In this document: positions 12,101-17,705 of the stretch, one piece after another
Layout: every line of letters starts with the position of its first letter
Numbering within the stretch: position 1 is the stretch's first letter
From: Bradyrhizobium sp. KBS0727
Lineage (GTDB): Bacteria; Pseudomonadota; Alphaproteobacteria; Rhizobiales; Xanthobacteraceae
Direction: 5' to 3'
NCBI RefSeq assembly: GCF_005937885.2
Contig: NZ_CP042176.1
Coordinates: forward strand, 6,009,501-6,073,500
DNA length: 64,000 nt
The notes under the pieces: generated by a model
What the model saw: only the letters and a program-made list of their open reading frames with translations
Told to the model about the DNA's origin: nothing
Database searches by the model: none
Program-made: the position numbers and the translations under genes

Positions 12101-12887
12101 TTCCGTCGGTCAGACTGATCGCATATGTTCCATCGGCAAGCTTTGTACCGGTGAAATCAAAGCTCCACCCTGTTTGCCCCGGAGACAACGCCAGCGTTCC
12201 GATGAGCGTCCCTTTGCCACCATTGAGCGAGCCGTAGACGCCGCCGGATATCCAGATCCCAAGCGTACTGCTTCCGCTATCCCTAGTTGAGCCACTGAAC
12301 ACCAAACTATTGTCATCAGTGATGAAATCGCCAACGCTACCGGTGTCTGTTGTGATCCCGGTCAGAGAAGCCTTCTTGACCGACAGCACGGCGGGATACG
12401 TCGCCATGCCCTCGACCGTCAGGGGTGGTCGCACGTCCCGTGCACTGTCAAGGGTCCAGCTGCCGCCCACGCCGGCCGCGCCTACAAGCTTCGTCGCGGC
12501 CATGACCCGCGCTGCGGTCGCGCGCGCTACCCTCTCGATGAACGCCGCCCCACGCTCTCCCTCACCCGTACGGCAGCTCCACAGCAATAGCTCGCCATCG
12601 CTGCTGAGTGCCTTTCCGATCGCGGCAAGATCTTTCCAATCCTTCCCAAGCGTCTCCAACGCGAGTGCACGGGATCCAAAGCTCACCTCGCCCGGTCTTC
12701 CGTGCGCGATGACGTGGATGGCTGTGAGATCTGTTCGGTACTGAACCGCCGCCGCCATCTCCCGCACTGCCGGCTCGTCGCCCGAAAGCAAGACTGGTTC
12801 GAGCTGCGGTCGAAGCCCTGCAAGCAATGTGGTGAGGTCGTCCACGTTACGGTCGATGAAAGCGATCTCGCGTTTGCTAGGGGGCAT
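3138..12887 (-). CDS. Giant secreted DUF4347 / Ig-like / beta-propeller repeat protein (3,249 aa)
   Basis: This is a probable surface or secreted adhesin exported by the adjacent type I system. Order by residue: DUF4347 domain (about 8-165, including HVIAHGRPGEVSFGS and LLLWSCRTGEGERG); two Ig-like modules; six roughly 100-residue Ig-like repeats (about 400-1015; core PTGLSLD-TTDSGT-GDGIT); propeller-like domain A (1020-1437); an AEAPTLTISN module; propeller B (1563-1978), almost identical to A; an Ig-like module; five more Ig-like repeats (2100-2616); a diverged propeller C (2618-3048); a second AEAPTLTISN module; and an 80-residue tail ending FLTRPQC. I see no RTX GGxGxD nonapeptides, although many type I adhesins have them. 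The propeller call is inferred from repeated short beta-like motifs. DUF4347 beside HlyB/HlyD is a known arrangement in large adhesins; the ligand is unknown. Confidence 0.88.
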   Translation of the reverse strand: MPPSKREIAFIDRNVDDLTTLLAGLRPQLEPVLLSGDEPAVREMAAAVQYRTDLTAIHVIAHGRPGEVSFGSRALALETLGKDWKDLAAIGKALSSDGELLLWSCRTGEGERGAAFIERVARATAARVMAATKLVGAAGVGGSWTLDSARDVRPPLTVEGMATYPAVLSVKKASLTGITTDTGSVGDFITDDNSLVFSGSTRDSGSSTLGIWISGGVYGSLNGGKGTLIGTLALSPGQTGWSFDFTGTKLADGTYAISLTDGTTSGASLLSSQVITIDTVAPTVSSIATSGPGITNGSGDLNASRVVTLTVNFSEKVTVNTAGGILTLVLNDGGIATYAGGSGTSVLTFSYTVAAGQNTSDLTVASFSLNGAMVQDIAGNTANLTGANNFNPAGTLIIDTAAPVVPTGVTLDTTTDSGTVGDGITNFSQVKIDGTAGPGSTVTLYDTNGSTVLGTGVAGATTGAFSISTLALSNGTHNITATATDAAGNVSAASAGYAVTIDTAAPGAPTGLGLDPTTDSGTLGDGSTSFVQVKIDGTAEPGSTVTLYDTNGTTVIGTGTADATAGAFSITTSGLSSGAHGITAKAMDAAGNTGAASAAYAVTVDTTAPAAPTGLALDPTTDSGTLGDGSTSFVQVKIDGTAEPGSMVTLYDSNGTTIIGTGASDVTTGAFGITTSTLSNGTHDITAKATDAAGNTGAASTAYSVTVTSTAPPAPTGLSLDITTDSGATGDGITNFGQVKIDGAAAAGSRVTLYDTDGITVLGTGTADATTGAFSITTSTLSNGTHNITAKATDGTGNTSAASAAYAVTVDTIAPAAPAGLSLDSTTDSATPGDGITNFTQVKIDGTAEVGSSVTLYDSNGTTVLGSGIANATAGAFGIATSALVNGTHSITAKATDAAGNTGAASAAYAVAVDTIAPAAPTGLSLDSTTDSGTLGDGITNFTQVKIDGTAEAGSSVTLYDSNGTTVLGSGIANATTGAFSITTSVLSSGTHSITARATDAAGNTGPASIAYAVTETSAASSSEIGTQFSGPSVTSTYPPHNGLAVGPSNIVMVEGSRIEWTNLAGGSPVLQSTYNFFSSLSPTGGLYDQRCAYDPINQRYIVIMEYGASGGVSAIDMAISKDSNPNDGWYFASLNTALTINNQLTASDRPMLSVDGTNIYITATQGSAGTECWVIGDTAGPGGGIYNGGTLTVTANQLIPSSQGVFSVVAGNNGKTYYASSYSNGSQIVVALQTYDVATSTFGPISTIGLGNIDQGGSYTAQQLGTSLLLDAGDKRIQNLVYANGFLYGLTEEKPIGSSVPLVHWFKIDISNPSSPTLVAQGDISGTSLGSNVATFNGSIAVDGAGDVIINFTASGPNMYPSDYYVFQGATDPVGSFSAPIQYQASSGFFNSGNGSSVQRWGIYSTAIADPNNPNTFWISNEYVANGWWQTSVAQVGVDVAEAPTLTISNAALTVSAGGSVPLGVQVTPIDADDVVSVTISGLTSYETITDNLDQSIFSGSSVTLSAAEVNSGLTLHSSYTGSDHPVNNLNLAASNTTSGEAATSAAQTIVVTDPPGTSSSQIDTEFSGPSVTSTYPPHNGLAVGPSNVVMVEGSRIEWTNLAGGSPVLQSTYNFFSSLSPTGGLYDQRCAYDPINQRYIVIMEYGASGGVSAIDMAISKDSNPNDGWYFASLNTALTINNQLTASDRPMLSVDGTNIYITATQGSAGTECWVIGDTAGPGGGIYNGGTLTVTANQLIPSSQGVFSVVAGNNGKTYYASSYSNGSQIVVALQTYDVATSTFGPISTIGLGNIDQGGSYTAQQLGTSLLLDAGDKRIQNLVYANGFLYGLTEEKPIGSSVPLVHWFKIDISNPSSPTLVAQGDISGTSLGSNVATFNGSIAVDGAGDVIINFTASGPNMYPSDYYVFQGATDPVGSFSAPIQYQASSGFFNSGNGSSVQRWGIYSTAIADPNNPNTFWISNEYVANGWWQTSVAQIGVKSSGSTTVASIVTSGPGIIGGSGDLNAGKVVTLTVNFSSAVTVDTTAGLPTLALNDGGSATYSGGSGTSALTFNYTVASGQNTSDLIVSALNLNGATIRGGVGNAADLSGATNYNPAGILQIDTTAPPVPTGLALDATTDSGAVGDGITNFSQAKIDGTAEPGNTVTLYDTDGITVLGTGTANATTGAFSITTSALADGTHSISAKASDPAGNTSVASAADQLTIDTDPPPAPTGLSLDPSTDSGTQGDGITNFTQVKIDGNAEPGNTVTLYDTDGTTVLGTGLANATTGAFSITTSMLASGTHNVTAKAVDAAGDASALSAAYALTITTNAPPAPTGLSLDATTDSGVVGDGITSFAQVKIDGTAQAGSSVTLYDTNGTTVLGTGTANATTGAFSITTSVLADGAHSISARATDGIGNTSVASTAYQVTIDTDAPPVPTGLALDATTDSGAVGDGITNFSQAKIDGTAEPGNTVTLYDTDGITVLGTGTANATTGAFSITTSALADGTHSISAKASDPAGNTSVASAADQLTIDTDPPPAPTGLSLDPSTDSGTQGDGITNFTQVKIDGNAEPGNTVTLYDTNGTTVLGTGLANATTGAFSITTSTLASGTHNVTAKAVDAAGDASALSAAYALTITTTPSSSEIDTLFSGPSSSTYPPNNGLAVGSNYVVMMEASRIEWTNLAGASPTLQSVYNFYAPLGAAADTSLHHPRCVYDSVNQRYIAIMDNSASGRTISTIDIAVSKDSNPNDGWYFAALNTSLTINGQLTSADSPTLSVDGTNIYITATQYNVNVSGSPGTECWVIGDTAGAGGGIYNGGTPTVTASELLPSSQGTFAVVAGSNGKAYYASDYRSGSQIVLTLQTYDAATNTFGPISTIGLGNIDQGGSYTAQQLGTSLLLDAGDRRARSLVYANGFLYGVAEEKPIGSSVPLVHWFKIDVSNPNSPTLVAQGDISGTSLGSNVATFNGSIAVDGAGDVIINFTASGPNMYPGDYYAYQKSGDPPGSFSAPILYQASTGFFNSGDGASVQPWGNYSTAIADPANSHSFWVSNEYVANSWWQTSVAQIEVKPLAEAPTLTISNTALTVAAGGSVPLGVQVTPVDADDAVSVTIGGLTSYETITDNLDQSIFSGSSVTLSAAEVNSGLTLHSSYTGSDHPVNNLTLAASNTTSGEAATSAVQTIVVTDPPVITSSPQQSILSNNPALAVPDFRSLDHAPAGGPAPSPYATLAGLLDQYMAARSCGGAAGVCQTSWPAPQQAWPGDQEFLTRPQC
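5041..5667. repeat. 627-bp duplicated pair of Ig-like units (copy 1)
   Basis: This encodes Ig-like repeats 10 and 11 of the giant protein. It is almost identical to 5968-6594 (offset 927 bp, 309 codons), differing at a few bases. The two copies flank one non-identical Ig-like unit. Confidence 0.9.
5968..6594. repeat. 627-bp duplicated pair of Ig-like units (copy 2)
   Basis: This encodes Ig-like repeats 7 and 8 and is the partner of 5041-5667. Array growth by two-unit blocks is the simplest reading. Confidence 0.9.
6981..8188. repeat. 1.2-kb near-identical internal repeat, copy 1 (propeller B)
   Basis: This stretch matches 8598-9805 with only scattered base changes, concentrated at the edges. 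The offset is 1,617 bp (539 codons), so both copies stay in frame. It encodes the second propeller-like domain of the giant protein. Confidence 0.95.
8598..9805. repeat. 1.2-kb near-identical internal repeat, copy 2 (propeller A)
   Basis: This is the partner of 6981-8188. The near-identity includes synonymous positions. That points to recent duplication or ongoing gene conversion inside the gene, in contrast to the third, diverged propeller domain at about 3745-5035. Confidence 0.95.
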
Positions 12888-13098
12888 GAGACTGGCCCTT
12901 ACGACGAGGTAGTTGCATGAGGGACTTCAGATCTGGGAGCCGGCAAATACTCAAACCGGAGCCCCGGGGCTTTTGCGGTCGTTGCTATTCAGTAACTCCT
13001 CATCATCCCGGGCTTGCCAGCCGCCAAGGACCAGTAAACGGCTTGCGCGGCAAGTGTGCCGCAGCGCGGGCTAACTCGCGTACGCCTGAGAGGGGCCG

Positions 13099-14127
13099 TC
13101 ACGTGATGAAGTCCATCTGTCGGCGGACCTTCTTGTCGGAAAGACGACAACGCCACCACTCGACCGTTTTTTCTAACCCTTCGCGCAGCTTGACCTGCGG
13201 TGACCATCCAGTCGCACGTACAAAGCGGGTGCAATCAGCGAGCAACGCTCGTACCTCCGAATTCGGCGGCCGCAGACGCTTGTCCTCTTGGAGCACAGGC
13301 TTGCGGCTGAATGTCAGGTCGATGATGACGTCGATCAGATCGCCGACCACGATCGCCCGCTGACTGCCAGCGTTATATGCATGGCCGTATTCCATGCTTT
13401 CTGCGAGTCCGGCAGCCATGAACGCCGCTGCAGTATCCGTAACGAACGTGAGATCGCGCACGGTCGTCGCGTCGCCGACCATGATCGCGGAGCAGGAAGG
13501 ATCAAGCGCCTGCCGGATAATGGTGCCGATGATCGCTCTCTCACTTTGTCGTGGCCCGAACGTATTGAATGGCCGGAGGATTACGACCGGTACGCCGAAC
13601 GACCTAGCGAATGCCTCCGCCATCATATCCGCGGCTATTTTGGAAGCTGAGTATGGCGACTGTCCCTGTAGCGGATGGGATTCATCGATCGGCATTGTCA
13701 GCGCGGTGCCGTACACTTCGCTTGTCGATGTCTGCACTATCCGCTCGGTACCGTGTTGCCGTGCCGCTTCCAGAACGTTCAAGGTGCCGAGTACGTTCGT
13801 TTCCACATAAGATTGCGGTGCGACGTACGAGAAGGGTATCGCGATCAGTGCCGCGAGATGAAAAATGATTTCCTGGCCCAGCACGAGGCGATTGATGAAA
13901 GCTGCATCGCGGACGTCGCCACGGACGAGATTGACTTTCCCTCGGACCAACTCCGGCAAATCGTCCAGCCAACCGTAGCTATCGAAGGAATTGTATTGAG
14001 CAAGGGCGGTCACTTCGGCACCTGCTGAAACGAGAGCTTCTGTCAGGTGTGAGCCGATGAAACCGTCCGCTCCTGTCACCAAGACCTTGGCACCAAGGTA
14101 GTTCGTAGCCATCGATGTCCGCCTCAT
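13099..14127 (-). CDS. NAD-dependent sugar-nucleotide 4,6-dehydratase (LegB-like SDR)
   Basis: This is an extended short-chain dehydrogenase that should make a 4-keto-6-deoxy sugar nucleotide for the neighbouring aminotransferase. It has an N-terminal Rossmann motif KVLVTGADGFIGSHLTEAL, then a YNSFDSYGWLDDLPE segment very like the LegB family, and the catalytic STSEVYGTA and PYSASK (Tyr-x3-Lys) motifs. I take the start at 14127, giving 342 residues, because it overlaps the stop of the upstream sugar-transferase gene as ATGA; longer in-frame starts lie inside that gene. It is the last gene of a four-gene minus-strand operon. The substrate (UDP- or GDP-GlcNAc type) cannot be read from sequence. 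Family is secure; the LegB subgroup is likely. Confidence 0.85.
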   Translation of the reverse strand: MRRTSMATNYLGAKVLVTGADGFIGSHLTEALVSAGAEVTALAQYNSFDSYGWLDDLPELVRGKVNLVRGDVRDAAFINRLVLGQEIIFHLAALIAIPFSYVAPQSYVETNVLGTLNVLEAARQHGTERIVQTSTSEVYGTALTMPIDESHPLQGQSPYSASKIAADMMAEAFARSFGVPVVILRPFNTFGPRQSERAIIGTIIRQALDPSCSAIMVGDATTVRDLTFVTDTAAAFMAAGLAESMEYGHAYNAGSQRAIVVGDLIDVIIDLTFSRKPVLQEDKRLRPPNSEVRALLADCTRFVRATGWSPQVKLREGLEKTVEWWRCRLSDKKVRRQMDFIT

Positions 14128-14822
14128 TTTGTGTTTTCGTTTGGCTGACCTCCAGGAGCGGTTTCGATCCGCGACCCCGCCGCGATCGCCCACGCTGCTC
14201 GAAAAATCCAGCCAAGATCGGAAACAAGTGTCCGGTTCGGGAAATAGGCGAGGTCGATTGCCGCTTTAGCCGGGAACAGAACTTGTCGATAGAACTCCAC
14301 CGCAGCGACACCGGCGGGGTAGAGCTTGCTTTCATGACGAAACATGACCTGACACGGCCCAAAAATGCCGGGCTTGTGCTCGTGAAGCTTCTCGAACCCG
14401 TTGCGGAAACAATCGATGAAAGCAAGCGACTCTGGCCGCGGCCCAACCAGCGACATATCACCGCGCAGAACGTTCCAGAGTTGCGGCAGTTCGTCCAGCT
14501 TGCTTACGGCAAGGACGCGGCCGATCGCTGTTAGACGGTCGTCTCCTTCGACAGTCAACGGACATCCGCGGTCGTCGCAATCCGGTCTGAATTTGCGAAA
14601 TTTGTACATCCGGAACGGCCGTCCATACTGTCCAAGACGAAGCTGCGAGAACAGGATCGGTCTTCCGCTTTCGATCCATATTGCAAGTACCACGATCAGC
14701 ATGAGGGGCGCGAGAACCAACGCCGCCGTCCCGGCACAAAGAATATCAAGAGCAGGCCGCAAGCCGATTTGCATCCCGAGGGATGGTCTGGAGAACTGGT
14801 CCGCAGCGTTGTGCATGCTCAT
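14124..14822 (-). CDS. Initiating sugar-phosphate transferase (PglC/WcaJ-type)
   Basis: This enzyme transfers a sugar-1-phosphate from a nucleotide sugar to undecaprenyl phosphate, the first membrane step of polysaccharide assembly. The 232 residues hold one N-terminal membrane hairpin (ALDILCAGTAALVLAPLML), then FSQLRLGQYGRPFRMYKFR and the hallmark KLDELPQLWNVLRGD followed by MSLVGPRPE. It is the short, monotopic PglC-like form without the extra N-terminal helices of WcaJ/WbaP. Its start at 14822 overlaps the aminotransferase stop (ATGA), and its end overlaps the dehydratase start. It probably uses the amino-deoxy sugar made by its neighbours. Confidence 0.92.
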   Translation of the reverse strand: MSMHNAADQFSRPSLGMQIGLRPALDILCAGTAALVLAPLMLIVVLAIWIESGRPILFSQLRLGQYGRPFRMYKFRKFRPDCDDRGCPLTVEGDDRLTAIGRVLAVSKLDELPQLWNVLRGDMSLVGPRPESLAFIDCFRNGFEKLHEHKPGIFGPCQVMFRHESKLYPAGVAAVEFYRQVLFPAKAAIDLAYFPNRTLVSDLGWIFRAAWAIAAGSRIETAPGGQPNENTK

Positions 14823-15955
14823 GCGATTCTCTCCACCGAAGCCCCCGCACACAGTGCGGCTGTGAGAGATCTCACGACGAACTCGACGCTGCCCGGGATC
14901 ATCCGGGGATGGAGAGGTAGCGTGAGCTCCCGTCGGGCAAATTCCTCGGTTCGCGGCAAATAGGACTCTGGGTAGAGATCGTTGTAATACGTCAGGCGAT
15001 GCACAGGGGGATAGTGAACGGTAGTCTGAATGCCTCGCTTGCGCAGCCGATCGATGACGGCCTGCCGACCGATTGCGGTCGGAAGCACCACCGGCATCAG
15101 ATGATGTGCCGATGGCCATGAATTCGTGAATGGAACCATTACCGATGGGCAGTGCTCCGCAATGAGCTGGCGATAGCGCAGCGACAGACGTCGCCTGACG
15201 TCATTCCATTCCGGCAATCTTTTTAGCTGTACCAAGCCAAGGGCGGCTCGCAACTCGTCCATACGGTAGTTGAATCCCAGCATCGTCACATCGTAGTCCG
15301 GGCTGCGGCTGGCGAGGCGCTGCCGTGTGCCGCTCGTCATGCCATGGCATCGTGCTCGCCTGATGGCTTCCCTCAATGGGCGGCTGCGGGCAATGATTGC
15401 GCCTCCCTCAGCGGTCGTGATGTTCTTATTGCCATAAAAGCTGAATGCCGCCGCCTCGCCGAAGGTCCCGGCGACAGGCAGCCCCGGCGCGTGCGCGGCG
15501 TCTTCGATCAAGAGCAAGCCCTTGCGGCGAGCAAAGGACTGCCAGGCGTCATGATTTGCCAGATAGCCGCCAAAATGTACGATTATGACGGCCTTGGTTC
15601 TCGCGGTGCACTTGGCTTCGGCTTCATCCAACGACATCAAAGGAACTTCCGGCGACGCGACGTCGACGAAGACCGGCTGTGCCCCTACGTAGAGCACGCT
15701 ATTGGCAGTGGCGACGAAAGTCAGCGATGGAACGAGAACTTCATCGCCCGGTCCAATGCCAAGCGCGTGCAAGATCAGGTGGAGCGCTGAGGTACATGAA
15801 CTGACGGCGATCGAATCCTCGGCTTCATGCAGGCGAGCGAACGCCAGCTCGAATTCCCGGACCCGGTCTCCCATCGTAACCCAGCCGCTGTCGATTACTG
15901 CGGCAAGAGCTGCTTTCTCCTCCGCCCCCAAAATTGGCTCTGATACCAATAGCAT
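14819..15955 (-). CDS. DegT/DnrJ/EryC1-family PLP aminotransferase (LegC-like)
   Basis: This enzyme should aminate the 4-keto sugar nucleotide made by the dehydratase encoded two genes downstream. The 378 residues start MLLVSEPILGAEEK; a GGAG lies about 9 bases before this ATG, whereas longer in-frame starts run into the upstream gene. The family motifs SSCTSALHLILHALG, DEVLVPSLTFVATANS and IEDAAHAPG are present, as is the PLP lysine in FYGNKNITTAEGGAI. It sits between the nucleotidyltransferase and the sugar-phosphate transferase. Together the genes encode a 4-amino-4,6-dideoxy-hexose route ending on the lipid carrier. Confidence 0.92.
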   Translation of the reverse strand: MLLVSEPILGAEEKAALAAVIDSGWVTMGDRVREFELAFARLHEAEDSIAVSSCTSALHLILHALGIGPGDEVLVPSLTFVATANSVLYVGAQPVFVDVASPEVPLMSLDEAEAKCTARTKAVIIVHFGGYLANHDAWQSFARRKGLLLIEDAAHAPGLPVAGTFGEAAAFSFYGNKNITTAEGGAIIARSRPLREAIRRARCHGMTSGTRQRLASRSPDYDVTMLGFNYRMDELRAALGLVQLKRLPEWNDVRRRLSLRYRQLIAEHCPSVMVPFTNSWPSAHHLMPVVLPTAIGRQAVIDRLRKRGIQTTVHYPPVHRLTYYNDLYPESYLPRTEEFARRELTLPLHPRMIPGSVEFVVRSLTAALCAGASVERIA

Positions 15956-16028
15956 ATTCTGGTCTCCACTCCCGACCTGGGCGAAACGTTGGACCGGAAA
16001 GACCAATCTCCGCGCATGCGGCACTGCT

Positions 16029-16748
16029 TCAAGCAGCGATGGTTGGCGCGAATGCGGGCGACTGCTCGTCCCATGCGACATCCTGAGCCTTGAGGAAGTC
16101 ATCCACCCGGCCGATGTCGAGCCACATGCCGTTGTGCTTGAACACGTTCACCGGCATGTCGTCCTCCAGCATCTGGTAGATCAAATCGTCAAAGCCGAAT
16201 GGAACGCCCGACGGGATGCGTTCGAGTATGGCGGGATCCATGCAATAGATACCCATGCTGACGAGATGCGACAGCTCAGGCTTCTCGCGGAATTCGGTCA
16301 CACGACCGTCGGTCTCGTCGATCACGCCAAAGTCCATTTTGGTGGGGCGTGTCGCGGTAGCGATGGTGAGAGTTCCGTGATGTCGTCGATGACAGTTCAC
16401 GAACTGGTTGAGATTGAGATCGGTAAGCACGTCGCCGTTAAGAACCAGGAACGGTGCGTCGAGGTGTTCGCGCAGGAGTGACAACGGACCGATCGTTCCA
16501 AGCGGTTCGACCTCCTGGGTGTACGTGATCCGCATGTTCCACTGATTACCGTCGCCGCAAACGCTGCGAATGAGGTGACCCAGGTATCCAGTCGTGATGA
16601 AAACGTCCTTGATGCCGTTTCGTCTGAGCCATTTGAGCAATAGCTCAAGCACGGGTCGCGCTCCAATCGGCATAAGTGGTTTTGGCAAAATGGATGTGTG
16701 CGGCCGCAAGCGCATGCCTTTTCCGCCGCATTGGATGACAGCTTTCAT
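16029..16748 (-). CDS. Sugar-1-phosphate nucleotidyltransferase (PtmE/RmlA-like)
   Basis: This enzyme activates a hexose-1-phosphate to a nucleotide sugar. The 239 residues begin MKAVIQCGGKGMRLRPHT, the GGxGxRLxPxT nucleotide-binding loop, followed by PKPLMPIGARPVLELLL and FLVLNGDVLTDLN (metal-binding Asp). It has no CBS or left-handed beta-helix extension, so it is the minimal catalytic form. A GGGAG lies 7 bases before the start, inside an AT-rich leader with several TAAAAT-like stretches that may hold the operon promoter. Nucleotide and sugar specificity are not visible. The LegB/LegC-like neighbours suggest an N-acetylglucosamine-type substrate (inference). Confidence 0.9.
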   Translation of the reverse strand: MKAVIQCGGKGMRLRPHTSILPKPLMPIGARPVLELLLKWLRRNGIKDVFITTGYLGHLIRSVCGDGNQWNMRITYTQEVEPLGTIGPLSLLREHLDAPFLVLNGDVLTDLNLNQFVNCHRRHHGTLTIATATRPTKMDFGVIDETDGRVTEFREKPELSHLVSMGIYCMDPAILERIPSGVPFGFDDLIYQMLEDDMPVNVFKHNGMWLDIGRVDDFLKAQDVAWDEQSPAFAPTIAA

Positions 16749-17405
16749 TTGCTTCTCCCGTATAATTTTAATAATTTTATCGTATTGCTCACCTTACTCA
16801 TTACTCACCGCTCGCGTCCGACTGGCCACATCTGACTGAAATGTTCGCACCGCGAGCACGCTTCAACATGGTCCTCAAGTCAATGCGGCTCCTCAACAAT
16901 GCTCGATGTTAGCTGGCTCGCCATCCGCGCGCATGGCTAAGGCGCATTACCACCCGCTCGCCGCGGGCGGCGGCTCGCTCGTTGCGCTACATCGAAGTGG
17001 GTAGCCCATCAACGGATTCCGATCGCGATCATGTCGAGCATCGCGGTCTCCTATACCGAAATCTTGACGGAGCGATACCCGGAGTACCGATGCGCTTACG
17101 TGAATGCGTCGCAATCGCGCGAAAGCTGCCGCACCTGTTCCCGGATCATCGACGCAGTCCGACGGGTTTCAGTGCCGCGCATATGCGCGCATATGAATGG
17201 CTTTTCGGCTCGCGGACCTGCAACTCCGCGGGCTTTTCTGCGCGCTGCGATCGGAGCTGGCAATATGCCAGCCTGCCTCCGGCCCGGGGGCAACTCATCA
17301 CCGCGTCAGCCGTCGGGCGAATACCCCGTTCTGGGTACCCCGCAATGCATCGATCCTTTCCAGGCCGTTGTTGGTAACGTTTTCTTCCTGGTGCTGCATC
17401 AATGC

Positions 17406-17564
17406 CGCCACCGCGCGCTCCGCCGGTTGGCGGCGCACACGACAGCGATGACCATGTTTCAGAATCGCGATGACCAGACGTTTTTCCAACGCTATGCGGT
17501 GATCGGCAGCGCTGTGATAGTGATGCTCGGTCGCGCGCTGGCAACTTCTCTAATTCGGCAATGA
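17406..17564 (+). pseudogene. Fragment of a GT4 glycosyltransferase (internal part)
   Basis: The frame reads LRRLAAHTTAMTMFQNRDD, then QTFFQRYAVIG. It aligns with LQRLAARWTAVTVFQNRDD and QAFFMRNRMVG of the intact glycosyltransferase at 21294-22595, but it then runs to a stop without the rest of the protein. It is a decayed partial paralogue, not a working gene. Confidence 0.7.
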
Positions 17565-17583
17565 TTAAGAGGGATCCCGGCCT

Positions 17584-17660
17584 TGAACCCGACCCCTGCT
17601 CTGTATTGGAGGCGAGGGCCACAATCCTCGCCTGCCGTGCTTTCTGGCGCCTTACAACCG
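17584..17660 (+). pseudogene. Fragment of a GT4 glycosyltransferase (N-terminal part)
   Basis: The DNA around ctgctctgtattggaggcga closely matches the first codons of the intact glycosyltransferase gene (ctgctctgcattggaggaga near 21307), and similarity continues into the tttctggcgc segment. It lies after the internal fragment at 17406-17564, so the order is scrambled or two separate copies decayed. The open frame leading into the exported propeller gene from 17583 is made of this relic. Confidence 0.6.
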
Positions 17661-17705
17661 GAATACGCGAGACCTCACCTGGGCGAGGCGCTTGCGTCGA
17701 AGGCC

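Larger units (their letters stand above)
16749..17705. other. Gene-poor stretch with decayed coding remnants
   Basis: Between the nucleotidyltransferase and the exported propeller gene I find no intact gene. The first 80 bases are AT-rich and look like the promoter side of the minus-strand operon. A perfect 16-bp palindrome lies at 17180-17195. Two pieces resembling the GT4 glycosyltransferase at 21.3-22.6 kb lie at 17406-17564 and 17584-17660. The 16840-17400 part has open frames but nothing I recognise. Confidence 0.6.
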
